In this document: in pieces, positions 27,664-36,743 of the stretch | Position numbering within the stretch: the stretch's first letter is position 1 | Layout: each line of letters opens with the position of its first letter | Source of the DNA: Magnetococcales bacterium | GTDB lineage: Bacteria; Pseudomonadota; Magnetococcia; Magnetococcales; Magnetaquicoccaceae | Length of the DNA stretch: 63,014 bases | Direction of reading: 5' to 3' | NCBI GenBank assembly: GCA_015231755.1 | Contig: JADGAZ010000025.1 | Coordinates: 1-63,014, forward strand | Program-made: the position numbers and the translations under genes | Notes under the pieces: generated by a model | The model's database searches: none | Seen by the model: the letters and a program-made list of their open reading frames with translations, nothing else | What the model was told of the DNA's origin: nothing

Positions 27664-29151
27664 TTATGGTGATCCCTGAAATCCCAGGCGGGCCAGATGG
27701 TCCCGCGCGGTTTGCGCGTCGTCGAACGGTATGATCCCGGTTGCGGTGATCTGACCGGTTTCGTGGCCCTTGCCGGCGATCAGCACCACGTCTCCGGGGC
27801 GCGCCATGGAGATTGCCGCTCCGATGGCCCGATCCCGGGCCGGAATGGTGTCGAAAGGACCACCGGCAGTCTCCAGACCCCGCAGGATCTCCTGGCGGAT
27901 CGAGGCGGGATCCTCGGAGCGGGGATTGTCGTCGGTCACCACCGTGAACGAGGCCAGCCGTCCGGCGATCTCGCCCATGATGGGACGTTTGCCCGCGTCC
28001 CGCTCCCCGCCGCAGCCAAAGACCAGCAGGCGTCTGGCCTGGGGAGAGATTTCCGCCGCGGTGGTCAGCAGCCGCTCCAGGGCATCGGGAGTATGGGCGA
28101 AATCCACGATCACGGTAAAGGGTTGACCGTGGCGGATCGGTTCCAGCCGTCCCCGTACCGGTCGGAAGGCGGACAGACCGGCGGCGATGCCGGATTCTCG
28201 CACCCCCAGACTCCAGCACAAGGCGGCGGCGGTCAGGGCGTTGGCCACGTTGAACCGTCCTGAAGATTCCACAACCAGGTCGAGGGGGGCTTGAGGGGTG
28301 GTCATGTGGAAACAGGTTCGGGTCCATTCCAGCCGGATGTCTTTGGCCGTGAACCGGGCTTCTGGCGCCCCCTCCAGGGAAAAACCGCTCACCGGAATGC
28401 CGCGGTGTTCACACGCCTGGACCAGTTCGCGCCCCTTGGGGTCGTCCAGGTTGATGATCGCCGCCCCCGGATGGGGCGGGTCGAGAAACAAGGAGCGTTT
28501 GGCCTGCCAGTAGGCCTCCATGGTGCCGTGATAGTCCAGATGGTCCCGGCTCAAGTTGGTGAAGGCCACGGCGCTCCAGGGGATGCCGGCGGTGCGCTGC
28601 TGGGTCAGGGCGTGGGAGGAGACCTCCGCCACCACCGCCGCGCAACCGTGGGCGCGCATTTCGTGGAGGGTCTGCTGGAGCGTGACCGGATCCGGAGTGG
28701 TGAGGGTGGCGGGTCGTGTGCCGCCGCCATGGCGGCTGCCGGTGGTGCCGATCACGCCGGAGGCCATGCCGGAGGCCCCCAGGATCGCCTCCACCATGGC
28801 GGCCACCGTGGTCTTGCCGTTGGAACCGGTGATGCCGACGCATGGCAACCCGTCCGTCGGATGGTCGTAAAAGGCGGCGGCCAGGGCGGCCAGGGCGCGA
28901 CGGGGTTGCGGATGGATCACACCGGTGGCGGGGATCTCCCGGGAGCCGTCGTGCAGAATGGCCACGGCGCCGGCAGCCAGCGCCGGGTCGATGAACTGCG
29001 CTCCCTGGGCCCGACTGCCCGACAGGGCCGCGAACAAGGCGCCGGGACCCACCAGGCGGGAGTCGGCGGTCACGGCGCTGATCTCCACATCCGCCCCCAC
29101 GAGGCGCACCCCTTCCAGGCGGGTCTGGGCCAGCAGTCGGGAGAGCTTCAT
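27664..29151 (-). CDS. murE: UDP-MurNAc-tripeptide synthetase MurE (meso-DAP type)
   Basis: 495 residues. P-loop GITGSNGKTTVAAM, TTPDPVTLQ, and carbamylated-lysine region AYWQAKRSLF. The amino-acid specificity motif is DDNPRSEDP; DNPR indicates meso-diaminopimelate rather than lysine, predicting a Gram-negative-type peptide stem. It overlaps ftsI by 4 bp (ATGA). Confidence 0.97.
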   Translation of the reverse strand: MKLSRLLAQTRLEGVRLVGADVEISAVTADSRLVGPGALFAALSGSRAQGAQFIDPALAAGAVAILHDGSREIPATGVIHPQPRRALAALAAAFYDHPTDGLPCVGITGSNGKTTVAAMVEAILGASGMASGVIGTTGSRHGGGTRPATLTTPDPVTLQQTLHEMRAHGCAAVVAEVSSHALTQQRTAGIPWSAVAFTNLSRDHLDYHGTMEAYWQAKRSLFLDPPHPGAAIINLDDPKGRELVQACEHRGIPVSGFSLEGAPEARFTAKDIRLEWTRTCFHMTTPQAPLDLVVESSGRFNVANALTAAALCWSLGVRESGIAAGLSAFRPVRGRLEPIRHGQPFTVIVDFAHTPDALERLLTTAAEISPQARRLLVFGCGGERDAGKRPIMGEIAGRLASFTVVTDDNPRSEDPASIRQEILRGLETAGGPFDTIPARDRAIGAAISMARPGDVVLIAGKGHETGQITATGIIPFDDAQTARDHLARLGFQGSP

Positions 29152-31274
29152 TCGAGGATCAGGCGGAGTTCGCCCCCCTCGTCGGTGGTGGCCTCTTTGA
29201 CCAGTGGTCCCGAACCCTGAATCCGGGGCACCAGCCCTTTGGCGCGGGCTTTTTCCAGGGCGTCGGCCAAAGAGAGGTTCTTGTACGGGGACTCTTCGGC
29301 GTTGGCTTCTTCCTCTGCGGGGGGGGCCGGGGGTTTGGCTCCGGGGGCCGTGGGCGGCGGAATGGGTTTGGCCTCTTCCCGGGGGGGAGGCAGTTTGACA
29401 TCCACCGGCGTGGAGGGCAGCACCGCCAGCAGGGGCAGAATCTCTTCGGCGATCTCCCGGAACACCGGGGCTGCGGCCAGACCCCCGTAATAAAGCTTGC
29501 TGTCCGGTTCGTCGATGCCCACGAAAATCACGATTTTGGGATCTTCCGCCGGGATGAAACCCACGAACGACGCAAAATAGCTGCCGCTCATGTAGCCTTG
29601 CCGTCCCGAGGCCTTGCGGGCGGTACCGGTTTTTCCGCCCACGGTGTAGCCGGTCACTTTGGCTTGGGCGGCGGTACCTTCGTTGGAGACCACGGTGGTG
29701 AGGATCCGGCGCATGGTGGCGGAGGTCTGTTCGGAGATGACCCGTTTGGGATCGGCGCGGGGAATGGAGACCTGTTGCTGATTGATCATGCGGCCCGCCA
29801 CCAGATGGGGCGGACGCATCAGGCCGCCGTTGACCGCGGAGGTGGCGGCGGTGGTGATCTGGAGGGGCGTGGCCAACACCCCGTAACCGTAGGAGCGGTT
29901 GGCCTGACCCACATAACGGTAATGGGTGATGTCCGCCAGACTGCCTGGGGATTCGTTGGTCTGTTCCACCCCGGTGGGACGGGAGAAACCGAAATTGAGG
30001 ATGTATTGCTCCAGGGTATCGGCTTTCATCATCAGACCGATCTTGGCGGCGCCGACATTGGAGCTTTTCTGGATGACCTGACTGACCGTCAAGGCCGACT
30101 GTCCCACGTGGAAATCCCGGATGGTGCGATCCCCGATGGTGAAACGGCCATTGTCGATGTTGATGACCGTGTTCTCCTTGACCAGTCCCAGATCCAAGGC
30201 GGCGCCGATGGTGAAGATCTTGAAGGTGGAGCCCGGTTCGTAGGCGTCGAGGATGGCCCGGTTGCGGCGTTGATCCGGTTGGCTTTCCAGCATGTTGTTG
30301 GGGTTGAAGGCGGGTTGATTGACCATGGCCAGGATGTCGCCGCTTTTCGGATCCATGATGACCACCGATCCCGCCTTGGCCTTGCTGCGGGTCACGCCCC
30401 GCAGCAAGGCGCGATAGGCGATGTACTGCACGGTGGCGTCGATGGTGAGCACGATGTCGGCACCGGGTTTGGCCTCGGTGATGTTGTGGACCATGGGCAT
30501 CACCCGGCCCATGCGGTCCTGGGTGATGATGCGGGATCCGGATTGGCCATGGAGTTCTTTTTGAAACACTTTTTCCAGCCCTTCGGCCCCCAGTCCGTCG
30601 TAGCCGACGAAACCCAGGATGTGACCGGTGATCTCACCCATGGTGTAGAAGCGCTGCATGTCCGGGATGAAGAAAAGCGCCGGATTGTTCAGGTGTTGAA
30701 TTTTATTGATGATTCCCGGATGCAGCTTGCGGGCGATGATCGGAAAGGAGCCGGATTTGGCCTTTTTGAGGCGGCGGCGCAGATAGTGGCGTTCCGTGCC
30801 CAGGATGGGGGCGAGCTGGTCTGCCAATTGTTGTCGATCCTGGACCTGATCGATATCCACCGACAAGGAGCGGACCGGCAGACTGACCGCCAGGGTATGG
30901 CCCCGGCGATCCAGGAAGCGGCCCCGTTGTCCCTGGGCGGTGATCTTTTTTTGATATTGGTTGAAGGCCCGGCGTTGGAGTTCGGCCCCTTGCAGCACGG
31001 AAAGATCGATGGCCCGGGAGGCCAGTATCGCGAAGGCCAGTACAAAAAAGCCCACCACGACATTCAGCCGCATGCCCACGTTGACGCTTTCCACCGGTCG
31101 GCTGCCGGGTCTGGGTTTGAGCCGTTCGGAGGTGGTGGAGGGCGGTGGGGAGAGGGAAATCTGGCTCCCGGGGGTCGTGCGGACCCGGCGTCCGGGGCGC
31201 GGAAACCGCCTCCCCAGATTGCGCGACAAGGAGATCAGTTGGGCCAGCCGGTTGATGTTGTTCTTGTTGCTCAC
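29148..31274 (-). CDS. ftsI: Septal transpeptidase FtsI (PBP3) with a PASTA-like tail
   Basis: 708 residues, longer than the usual 570-600. A basic N-terminus with one membrane helix (about 67-87) leads to the pedestal domain and the transpeptidase domain. Catalytic motifs: EPGSTFK (Ser near 347), SSN (SSNVGAAKIG) and KTG (VGGKTGTARKAS, near 545). After the catalytic domain a Pro/Ala-rich linker (about 620-660) leads to a final 45-residue block (SLADALEKARAKGLVPRIQGSGPLV and onward) resembling a single PASTA repeat, uncommon in Gram-negative FtsI. It partners FtsW. It overlaps ftsL and murE by 4 bp each. Confidence 0.95.
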   Translation of the reverse strand: MSNKNNINRLAQLISLSRNLGRRFPRPGRRVRTTPGSQISLSPPPSTTSERLKPRPGSRPVESVNVGMRLNVVVGFFVLAFAILASRAIDLSVLQGAELQRRAFNQYQKKITAQGQRGRFLDRRGHTLAVSLPVRSLSVDIDQVQDRQQLADQLAPILGTERHYLRRRLKKAKSGSFPIIARKLHPGIINKIQHLNNPALFFIPDMQRFYTMGEITGHILGFVGYDGLGAEGLEKVFQKELHGQSGSRIITQDRMGRVMPMVHNITEAKPGADIVLTIDATVQYIAYRALLRGVTRSKAKAGSVVIMDPKSGDILAMVNQPAFNPNNMLESQPDQRRNRAILDAYEPGSTFKIFTIGAALDLGLVKENTVINIDNGRFTIGDRTIRDFHVGQSALTVSQVIQKSSNVGAAKIGLMMKADTLEQYILNFGFSRPTGVEQTNESPGSLADITHYRYVGQANRSYGYGVLATPLQITTAATSAVNGGLMRPPHLVAGRMINQQQVSIPRADPKRVISEQTSATMRRILTTVVSNEGTAAQAKVTGYTVGGKTGTARKASGRQGYMSGSYFASFVGFIPAEDPKIVIFVGIDEPDSKLYYGGLAAAPVFREIAEEILPLLAVLPSTPVDVKLPPPREEAKPIPPPTAPGAKPPAPPAEEEANAEESPYKNLSLADALEKARAKGLVPRIQGSGPLVKEATTDEGGELRLILE

Positions 31275-31540
31275 TTTGGGGCCTCAAGCCATTGATCGGG
31301 TCGCATCGGATGCATGCCCAGATCCTTTTTGGCCCGGCGTTCGATGGTGTTGAGGTCGGTGCGGGCGACCCATTCCACCTGCAGAGCCTGTTCCTGGTCG
31401 AGCAGTACAATCCGTTTTTTGGCCTGCCGTTCCAGTTCCCGATGGGCTTCGAGCATCCACATGCGGGAAGCCACGGTGACAGCCGCCGTGATCACCAGCA
31501 GAATGGTCAGCAGGGTGTGAAGCAGCCAGGGTGACTTCAT
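31271..31540 (-). CDS. ftsL: Cell division protein FtsL
   Basis: 89 residues. One membrane helix (about 5-25) is followed by a periplasmic coiled coil (EAHRELERQAKKRIVLLDQEQALQVEW) and the C-terminal IERRAKKDLGM segment typical of FtsL. Position between rsmH and ftsI supports the call, because FtsL sequences are poorly conserved. The start overlaps the rsmH stop (ATGA). Confidence 0.9.
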   Translation of the reverse strand: MKSPWLLHTLLTILLVITAAVTVASRMWMLEAHRELERQAKKRIVLLDQEQALQVEWVARTDLNTIERRAKKDLGMHPMRPDQWLEAPK

Positions 31541-32562
31541 GGCATCTCGTCTCGCGTCGTGGTCGCCGGGGTGGAGGCGGGCAGGCGTTGGATGGTGCGC
31601 AGTTTGGCGCTTCGCGCCCGGGGATTGGCGGCGGTTTCCGCCTCTCCGGGGGTGAGGGGTTTGTTGTGCAGCAGCCGGAACTTCGGCACAAAGGGTTCGG
31701 GGAGTCGGGGCAGCAGCGCGGCCGGTCCGGTGGGGGTGGGGGGCGGCAGGGCGGCGGCCCGGAAAATCTGTTTGACGATGCGGTCTTCCAGGGAGTGAAA
31801 CGCGATCACCGCCACCCGTCCTCCCGGCGCCAGGGCGGCCAGGGCGGCGTTGACACCGTTTTCCAACTCTTCGAGTTCCCGGTTGACCGCAATCCGCAGG
31901 GCCTGAAAAATCCGTGTGGCCGGATGGATGCGGCCTCCGGCGGGGAGTACCCGTTCCAGGAGCGCGGCCAACTGCCGGGTGGTGACAAACGGTTGGGTGA
32001 CGCGCTGTTCCACGATGGCCCGTACCGCCCGACGGGCGTGGCGTTCCTCGCCGAAGCGGAAGAACAGATCGGTCATGGCCTCCGGGGTCATGCGGTTGAT
32101 CAGATCCGCTGCGGTGGGGTGGTGGTTCGAGTGGTCCATGCGCATGTCCAACGGTCCATCCAGTCGAAAGGAGAAACCCCGTTGGGGGGTATCCAGTTGT
32201 CGGGAGGAGAGTCCCACGTCGAACAGACAGCCATCGACTGTTCCGGTCAGGTTCCGTTCTTCCAGGAGTCTGCCCAGTTGGCCAAAAGGTGTGTGCAGAA
32301 TCGTCAACCGTCCCTGGGATGCGGCCACCAGGGAGGCTCCCCGTTGCACCGCTTCCGGATCCTGGTCCAAGGCGATCACCCGACCATCCGGGGCCGAGGC
32401 GGCCAGCAGGGCGCGGGTGTGGCCTCCGTCACCAAAGGTGGCGTCCACGTAAAGCCCTCCGGGACGCGGCGCGAGGGCGTCGAGGGTTTCTTGTGGCAAG
32501 ACGCTGCAATGGCCCTCGTATCCGGCTGAGGCCGCGTGATGGGTGTCGTTGGCCCCCGTCAA
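31537..32562 (-). CDS. rsmH: 16S rRNA (cytosine1402-N4)-methyltransferase RsmH (MraW)
   Basis: 341 residues. SAM-dependent methyltransferase acting on C1402 of 16S rRNA. Motifs GLYVDATFGDGGHTRALL, LFDVGLSSRQLDTPQRGFSF, TRIFQALRIAVNREL and AFHSLEDRIVKQ are diagnostic. No ATG exists before the conserved HCSVLPQETLDAL start. The TTG at 32562, about 20 residues upstream with AAGGA further upstream, is the closest plausible start. It is the first protein gene of the dcw cluster; no mraZ is present. Confidence 0.95.
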   Translation of the reverse strand: MTGANDTHHAASAGYEGHCSVLPQETLDALAPRPGGLYVDATFGDGGHTRALLAASAPDGRVIALDQDPEAVQRGASLVAASQGRLTILHTPFGQLGRLLEERNLTGTVDGCLFDVGLSSRQLDTPQRGFSFRLDGPLDMRMDHSNHHPTAADLINRMTPEAMTDLFFRFGEERHARRAVRAIVEQRVTQPFVTTRQLAALLERVLPAGGRIHPATRIFQALRIAVNRELEELENGVNAALAALAPGGRVAVIAFHSLEDRIVKQIFRAAALPPPTPTGPAALLPRLPEPFVPKFRLLHNKPLTPGEAETAANPRARSAKLRTIQRLPASTPATTTRDEMP

Positions 32563-32650
32563 GAAGAGAGGATCCTTGAGTTGGATGGTGAATGGAAGAG
32601 TCGTTGCCTTTGGGCGTTTCCGATCTGTTTGTATCGTTAACGCACCCAAG

Positions 32651-32681
32651 ATTATAGGGTCCGAAGGGTCTGGGGTGTCAA
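32651..32681 (-). promoter_or_regulatory. Sigma-70 promoter of the dcw cluster
   Basis: On the minus strand, TTGACA (32681-32676) and TATAAT (32656-32651) are both exact consensus hexamers, separated by 19 nt, slightly longer than the ideal 17. The predicted start near 32644 leaves an 80-nt leader to the rsmH TTG. Confidence 0.7.
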
Positions 32682-32727
32682 GCCGGGCTTTAAGCCGAAG
32701 GCGGAAAAAAACTTCAATCTGGCATGG

Positions 32728-33128
<401 letters not shown>

Positions 33129-33180
33129 ATGCTTGGCTGCTTTGAAACTGGTGGCGCACCATGCCTGGATCAGGGGCTGA

Positions 33181-33224
33181 AGTCAAGGAGGAGCCTGGAC
33201 ATGGCAGCAGGATCCTCCTTGACT
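33181..33224. repeat. Perfect 12-bp inverted repeat between the SulP gene and rnpB
   Basis: AGTCAAGGAGGA (33181-33192) and TCCTCCTTGACT (33213-33224) are exact inverse copies around a 20-nt spacer, 32 bp after the SulP stop. No T-run follows on the minus strand, so it is a weak intrinsic terminator at best. The outer TTGACT on the minus strand (33186-33181) could be the -35 of rnpB, with CATGGT 17 nt downstream as a poor -10. Confidence 0.55.
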
Positions 33225-33255
33225 GGTCGGTGGGTGGGTGACGGTCTGATCGAAA

Positions 33256-35517
33256 TCAGTCGTAGAGCATGCGGAGCTTGTTGTCGGCGTTGCGCAGACG
33301 AATGGTCAGGGTATGGGTCAGGGCGGTCAGGATGTTGATGGCCAAACGTTTGTGGCGTTCGGCGAGTTGATGAAAATGCTCCCGCGTCAGCACATACAGC
33401 TCCACATCCTCCACGACCAGGGCCTCGTTGCTGCGGGGCTTGCCATCCAGAAAGGAGAGTCCCCCGAAGAAATCCCCCTGGCCGATCGTGGCGAGATGGT
33501 GCAAGCGGTTGTCGCTCAAATAGGACTGTACATTGACACAGCCTTTGCGCAGGAAATAAATCTCATCGCCTGCCTGCCCGTATTTGTAGATCAGTTCTCC
33601 GGCGGACATCGAGCGTTCCAGCAGACAGGATTCCAGATCTTTCAGCGTGTCTTCCGCGTGACTTTTGAAAAGTTCGATTTCACCCAGGCTCAGGGGGGCC
33701 TGGTCGTGGTTGTTTTGGGTATCCATATCGGCCAGGATGTCATTTTCGACCCATTCGATGGCCGACTCCAATCCTGGGAACAGGAGTGTGTTCTCACGGG
33801 TGGTGATGCCGGTCTGGTCGAGAAATTCCCGCAGATTGCGACCACTCGGCAAGGAGGTGCGGACATTGCTGAACAGCAAGGTTCCGTGGCGTTCCAGCAT
33901 GCTTTCCTGGATCACATGCAGCGTGTGTGCGGCGGTGACATCCATGGAGGTCACCCGGCGGAAATCCAGAATGAGGTATTCGGCGGTTTTGAGATCGGAT
34001 TCCAGGGCCGTATAGAATTGGTACGTGGTCCCGAAGAACAGGCTTCCCTGGAGTTCATAGACCACAGCCCGGTCGCCGACCTGATCCAGCAGCAGGGTCT
34101 GTTCTTCCGAACGAATGCGACGTGAGGGGAATTCGTGGATGGAGAAACGGTTGCGCACGACGGTTCCCCCCACCTGTTCCCGCACGAACAGAAGAATGGA
34201 GAGCAGTACACCCGTGGCCGAAGCGCCAATCAGACTGGTGGTCAAGGCCACCACCACCACGGCGGCCACCACGACGAAATCAAAGACCGTATCTTTGGAT
34301 TTCAGGAACATCAACGGTTCCTTGTCGATCATCCTCAATCCGATCACGATGAGAATGCCCGCCAAAGAGGCCACGGGAATCCAGGATATGAAGGAGTTCA
34401 ACAGCAATGCGGCCACCAGGGCGGCGATGCCTTCGATGATGCCGGAAACGCGGGTTTTGGCGCCGCTGACCAGATTCACCAGGGTGGAACCCATTTGACC
34501 GGCACCGCACACCCCACCCATGGCCGAAGAGGTCATGTTGGCCACACCTTGCGCCACCAGTTCCCGATTGGAGTCGTGACGACTGCGTGTCATTTGATCG
34601 AGTACGACACAGGTTTTGAGGGTGTCGATGCTCAACAAGGCGGCCAAGGTCAGGGCGCTGCCGAACAGCTTGGCCAATTCGCTCAGACGCATGTCGCCGA
34701 TTTCGTTCCAGCGGTTCATGATGGAATCGATAAAACCTCCCCCCACCGAACCCAGAGAACCGATGACCAGTTTGTTGTTTTCCAAGGTCAGCATGGTGGG
34801 ATCCAGCGTGGCCGAGATGAAATAGACCAGCAGTCCGGCCAGGATTCCCAGAATGGTTCCGGGAATCGCCTTGGTCAACCGGGGGCCGAAGGCCATCATC
34901 AGGGCCGTTGCGCCGCCAATGGCCAAGGCACGGTAATCCCAGGTGTTGGGAGTGATCACCGCTTTCCACCAGGGGGCGCCGCTGGTGACCCCGAGAAATT
35001 TGGGGATCTGACTGCCAATGATGGTCATGCCCACACCGGTCAGATAGCCGCTGACCACCGTGTAGGGAATGTATTTGATCAGATTGCCGATCTTGAGCAT
35101 GCCGATCATGACCTGGAAGGCGCCGGTCAAGATCGACATGACTGTAATCATGAGTATCACGGTCAGGGGGGATGTCTGTTGTTGAACCAGACCCAGGGCA
35201 AAGGCGGACAACAAGGCTGCGGCAGGCGCGCAGGGGGCCGTGATCAGGCGATCCGTGCCTCCCAGCGTGGATGCGATGATCCCCAGGGCAAAGGTACCGA
35301 TGATTCCGGCCAGGGCACCGAACGGTACGAATTCCGTGCCGATTACTCCAAAGATGGTGACACCAAAAGCCACTGCCGATGGCAATGCGACCATCATGGC
35401 CGTGATGCCTCCCCAAACATCTCCGGAGATCCGGAAATTTTTGAGTTTGGAAAGTGGAGAAGGGGCCATCGGAATGACGTTGTCAGGAATCTTGCAAACG
35501 TGTGCTTGAGTATTCAT
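33256..35517 (-). CDS. SulP-family anion transporter with STAS and cyclic-nucleotide-binding domains
   Basis: 753 residues. Residues about 30-445 form a SulP/SLC26 membrane domain (GGITAMMVALPSAVAFGV, GTDRLITAPCAPAAALL, ALLSIDTLKTCVVLDQMT). A STAS domain follows (about 470-590, LILDFRRVTSMDVTAAHTL). A C-terminal cNMP-binding domain (about 610-735, AGELIYKYGQAGDEIYFLRKG, GQGDFFGGLSFLDGKPRSNEA) suggests gating by cAMP, c-di-GMP or a related ligand. Substrate may be sulfate, bicarbonate or another anion. It is the last gene of a phosphate-transport unit, 108 bp after the Sel1 gene. The ATG at 35517 lacks a strong ribosome site. Confidence 0.9.
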   Translation of the reverse strand: MNTQAHVCKIPDNVIPMAPSPLSKLKNFRISGDVWGGITAMMVALPSAVAFGVTIFGVIGTEFVPFGALAGIIGTFALGIIASTLGGTDRLITAPCAPAAALLSAFALGLVQQQTSPLTVILMITVMSILTGAFQVMIGMLKIGNLIKYIPYTVVSGYLTGVGMTIIGSQIPKFLGVTSGAPWWKAVITPNTWDYRALAIGGATALMMAFGPRLTKAIPGTILGILAGLLVYFISATLDPTMLTLENNKLVIGSLGSVGGGFIDSIMNRWNEIGDMRLSELAKLFGSALTLAALLSIDTLKTCVVLDQMTRSRHDSNRELVAQGVANMTSSAMGGVCGAGQMGSTLVNLVSGAKTRVSGIIEGIAALVAALLLNSFISWIPVASLAGILIVIGLRMIDKEPLMFLKSKDTVFDFVVVAAVVVVALTTSLIGASATGVLLSILLFVREQVGGTVVRNRFSIHEFPSRRIRSEEQTLLLDQVGDRAVVYELQGSLFFGTTYQFYTALESDLKTAEYLILDFRRVTSMDVTAAHTLHVIQESMLERHGTLLFSNVRTSLPSGRNLREFLDQTGITTRENTLLFPGLESAIEWVENDILADMDTQNNHDQAPLSLGEIELFKSHAEDTLKDLESCLLERSMSAGELIYKYGQAGDEIYFLRKGCVNVQSYLSDNRLHHLATIGQGDFFGGLSFLDGKPRSNEALVVEDVELYVLTREHFHQLAERHKRLAINILTALTHTLTIRLRNADNKLRMLYD

Positions 35518-35625
35518 GGTATTAATGCTTCTTGTTGTCCACCTTTTGAGGTTGTTGCTCAATGCCCTTATGGTTTTAGGTGGATGCGGTTGGACCGATC
35601 CATCCAAGCGGGCATGCTTTACGGT

Positions 35626-35970
35626 TTATGCGGCTGTTCTTTGGGCCAAGGCCCGCTGGTTTGCCAAGGCGACTTGTTGCGGTGACATCCTGTGTTGTAA
35701 CCGATTTCTTTCTTGAATCGCGATTTCATCCCCAAGACGGGCGGCCAGTTCAAGCCACATGTAGGCGGATACCAGGTCCTGGGCCACACCTTGACCATCC
35801 CGTAGCATGAAGGCCAGATTCATCTGGGCCTGGGGATCATCCTTCTGGGCCAAACGCTCGAAGGCCTTGAAAGCGCGGGACATGTCGTGTTGTTCGTAGG
35901 CTCTGACAGCATTTGTGAATTCCTCATCTTGTTGACTCAAAAAAAGATCGATAACTGATGTTTTTCTCAT
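35626..35970 (-). CDS. Small Sel1-repeat protein
   Basis: 114 residues, soluble, no signal peptide. Two to three helical repeats of Sel1 type are seen: FKAFERLAQKDDPQAQMNLAFMLRDGQGVAQDLVSAYMWLELAARLGDEIA. Such proteins act as adaptors. It is placed between the PhoU-like gene (33 bp) and the SulP gene, so it may bridge components of that unit. No specific function can be assigned. Confidence 0.8.
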   Translation of the reverse strand: MRKTSVIDLFLSQQDEEFTNAVRAYEQHDMSRAFKAFERLAQKDDPQAQMNLAFMLRDGQGVAQDLVSAYMWLELAARLGDEIAIQERNRLQHRMSPQQVALANQRALAQRTAA

Positions 35971-36003
35971 TGGTATTCTCCAGGATTGGGGTGGGTTGAT
36001 CGG

Positions 36004-36708
36004 TTAATTGAAGGATTGATGGACCAAGCGGTATGGGCTGGCTTCGCGCATGATCGACAAAGCGAGCAGTGCGTCGCGGGCAGCGGTCAGATGTTTTTGG
36101 ATCTCGAACAAGGAGCGGTAGACCATCCATCGTTTCATCATGGATAAAACCATGGGCGGCGTGATGTCGTTTTCCCATTGGGTCGGGTTCAGGATCTGAC
36201 GCATGGAACGCAGATAGCGCGTCTCCATGGAGTCCACCAAGCCCGACAGGGTTGCAACCTGGGTCTGGACACCGGCGTTCCGGTCCTGGAGCGCGGCGAA
36301 TCCTTCGGCGAGAGACTCGGAACTGGCATGGATCAGCAAGACCATGGCCTTGATGTCCGGGTCCGTGTTGACGCACATGAGAGAGGACTCGTGGATGGTA
36401 TCGTCGATGCGACCCACCAGGGCGTCCAGGGCCAGCACGGCCCGGAGCCATTCGTGTCGTTCGAGGGGCGGGCAGCGACTCAGCAGATCCAGATTCCGGA
36501 TCAAAGTCGCGGCCCGCTCCTCCTTGTGGAGCGTTCCCATGGGTTCCTCACCGCCGCTTTCCGGAGTCAACGCCAATCGGCCAACCAGCAGTTCGGCTGC
36601 TTGCATCAGCAGAGCGCACTGATCGGCAACCAGATTGTCGAACTCCGCTACCCCGGCGACAATCGATTGGACCATGGCGTGGATGTCTGGAAAAGTCGTC
36701 TTGTCCAT
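36004..36708 (-). CDS. Divergent PhoU/DUF47-like helical protein
   Basis: 234 residues, almost entirely helical, no membrane segment. Visual comparison with the DUF47 protein at 39300-39998 shows the same layout. Both open with FP and a F-NLVADQCALLMQA / FYGMINEQCDLCAQA pair of helices. A central LDALV--IDDTIHESS corresponds to IDQILNYAKTTVREM, and the end KRWMVYRSLFEIQKHLTAARDAL matches KRRELYRHLSNTADKMAEAGDVL. It is therefore probably a PhoU-fold regulator of the neighbouring PiT transporter, though acidic metal-binding motifs are weak. It begins 35 bp after pit. Confidence 0.6.
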   Translation of the reverse strand: MDKTTFPDIHAMVQSIVAGVAEFDNLVADQCALLMQAAELLVGRLALTPESGGEEPMGTLHKEERAATLIRNLDLLSRCPPLERHEWLRAVLALDALVGRIDDTIHESSLMCVNTDPDIKAMVLLIHASSESLAEGFAALQDRNAGVQTQVATLSGLVDSMETRYLRSMRQILNPTQWENDITPPMVLSMMKRWMVYRSLFEIQKHLTAARDALLALSIMREASPYRLVHQSFN

Positions 36709-36743
36709 GTGAACCTCCAGTTCATGCTTTGTAGTGCGTGTTG

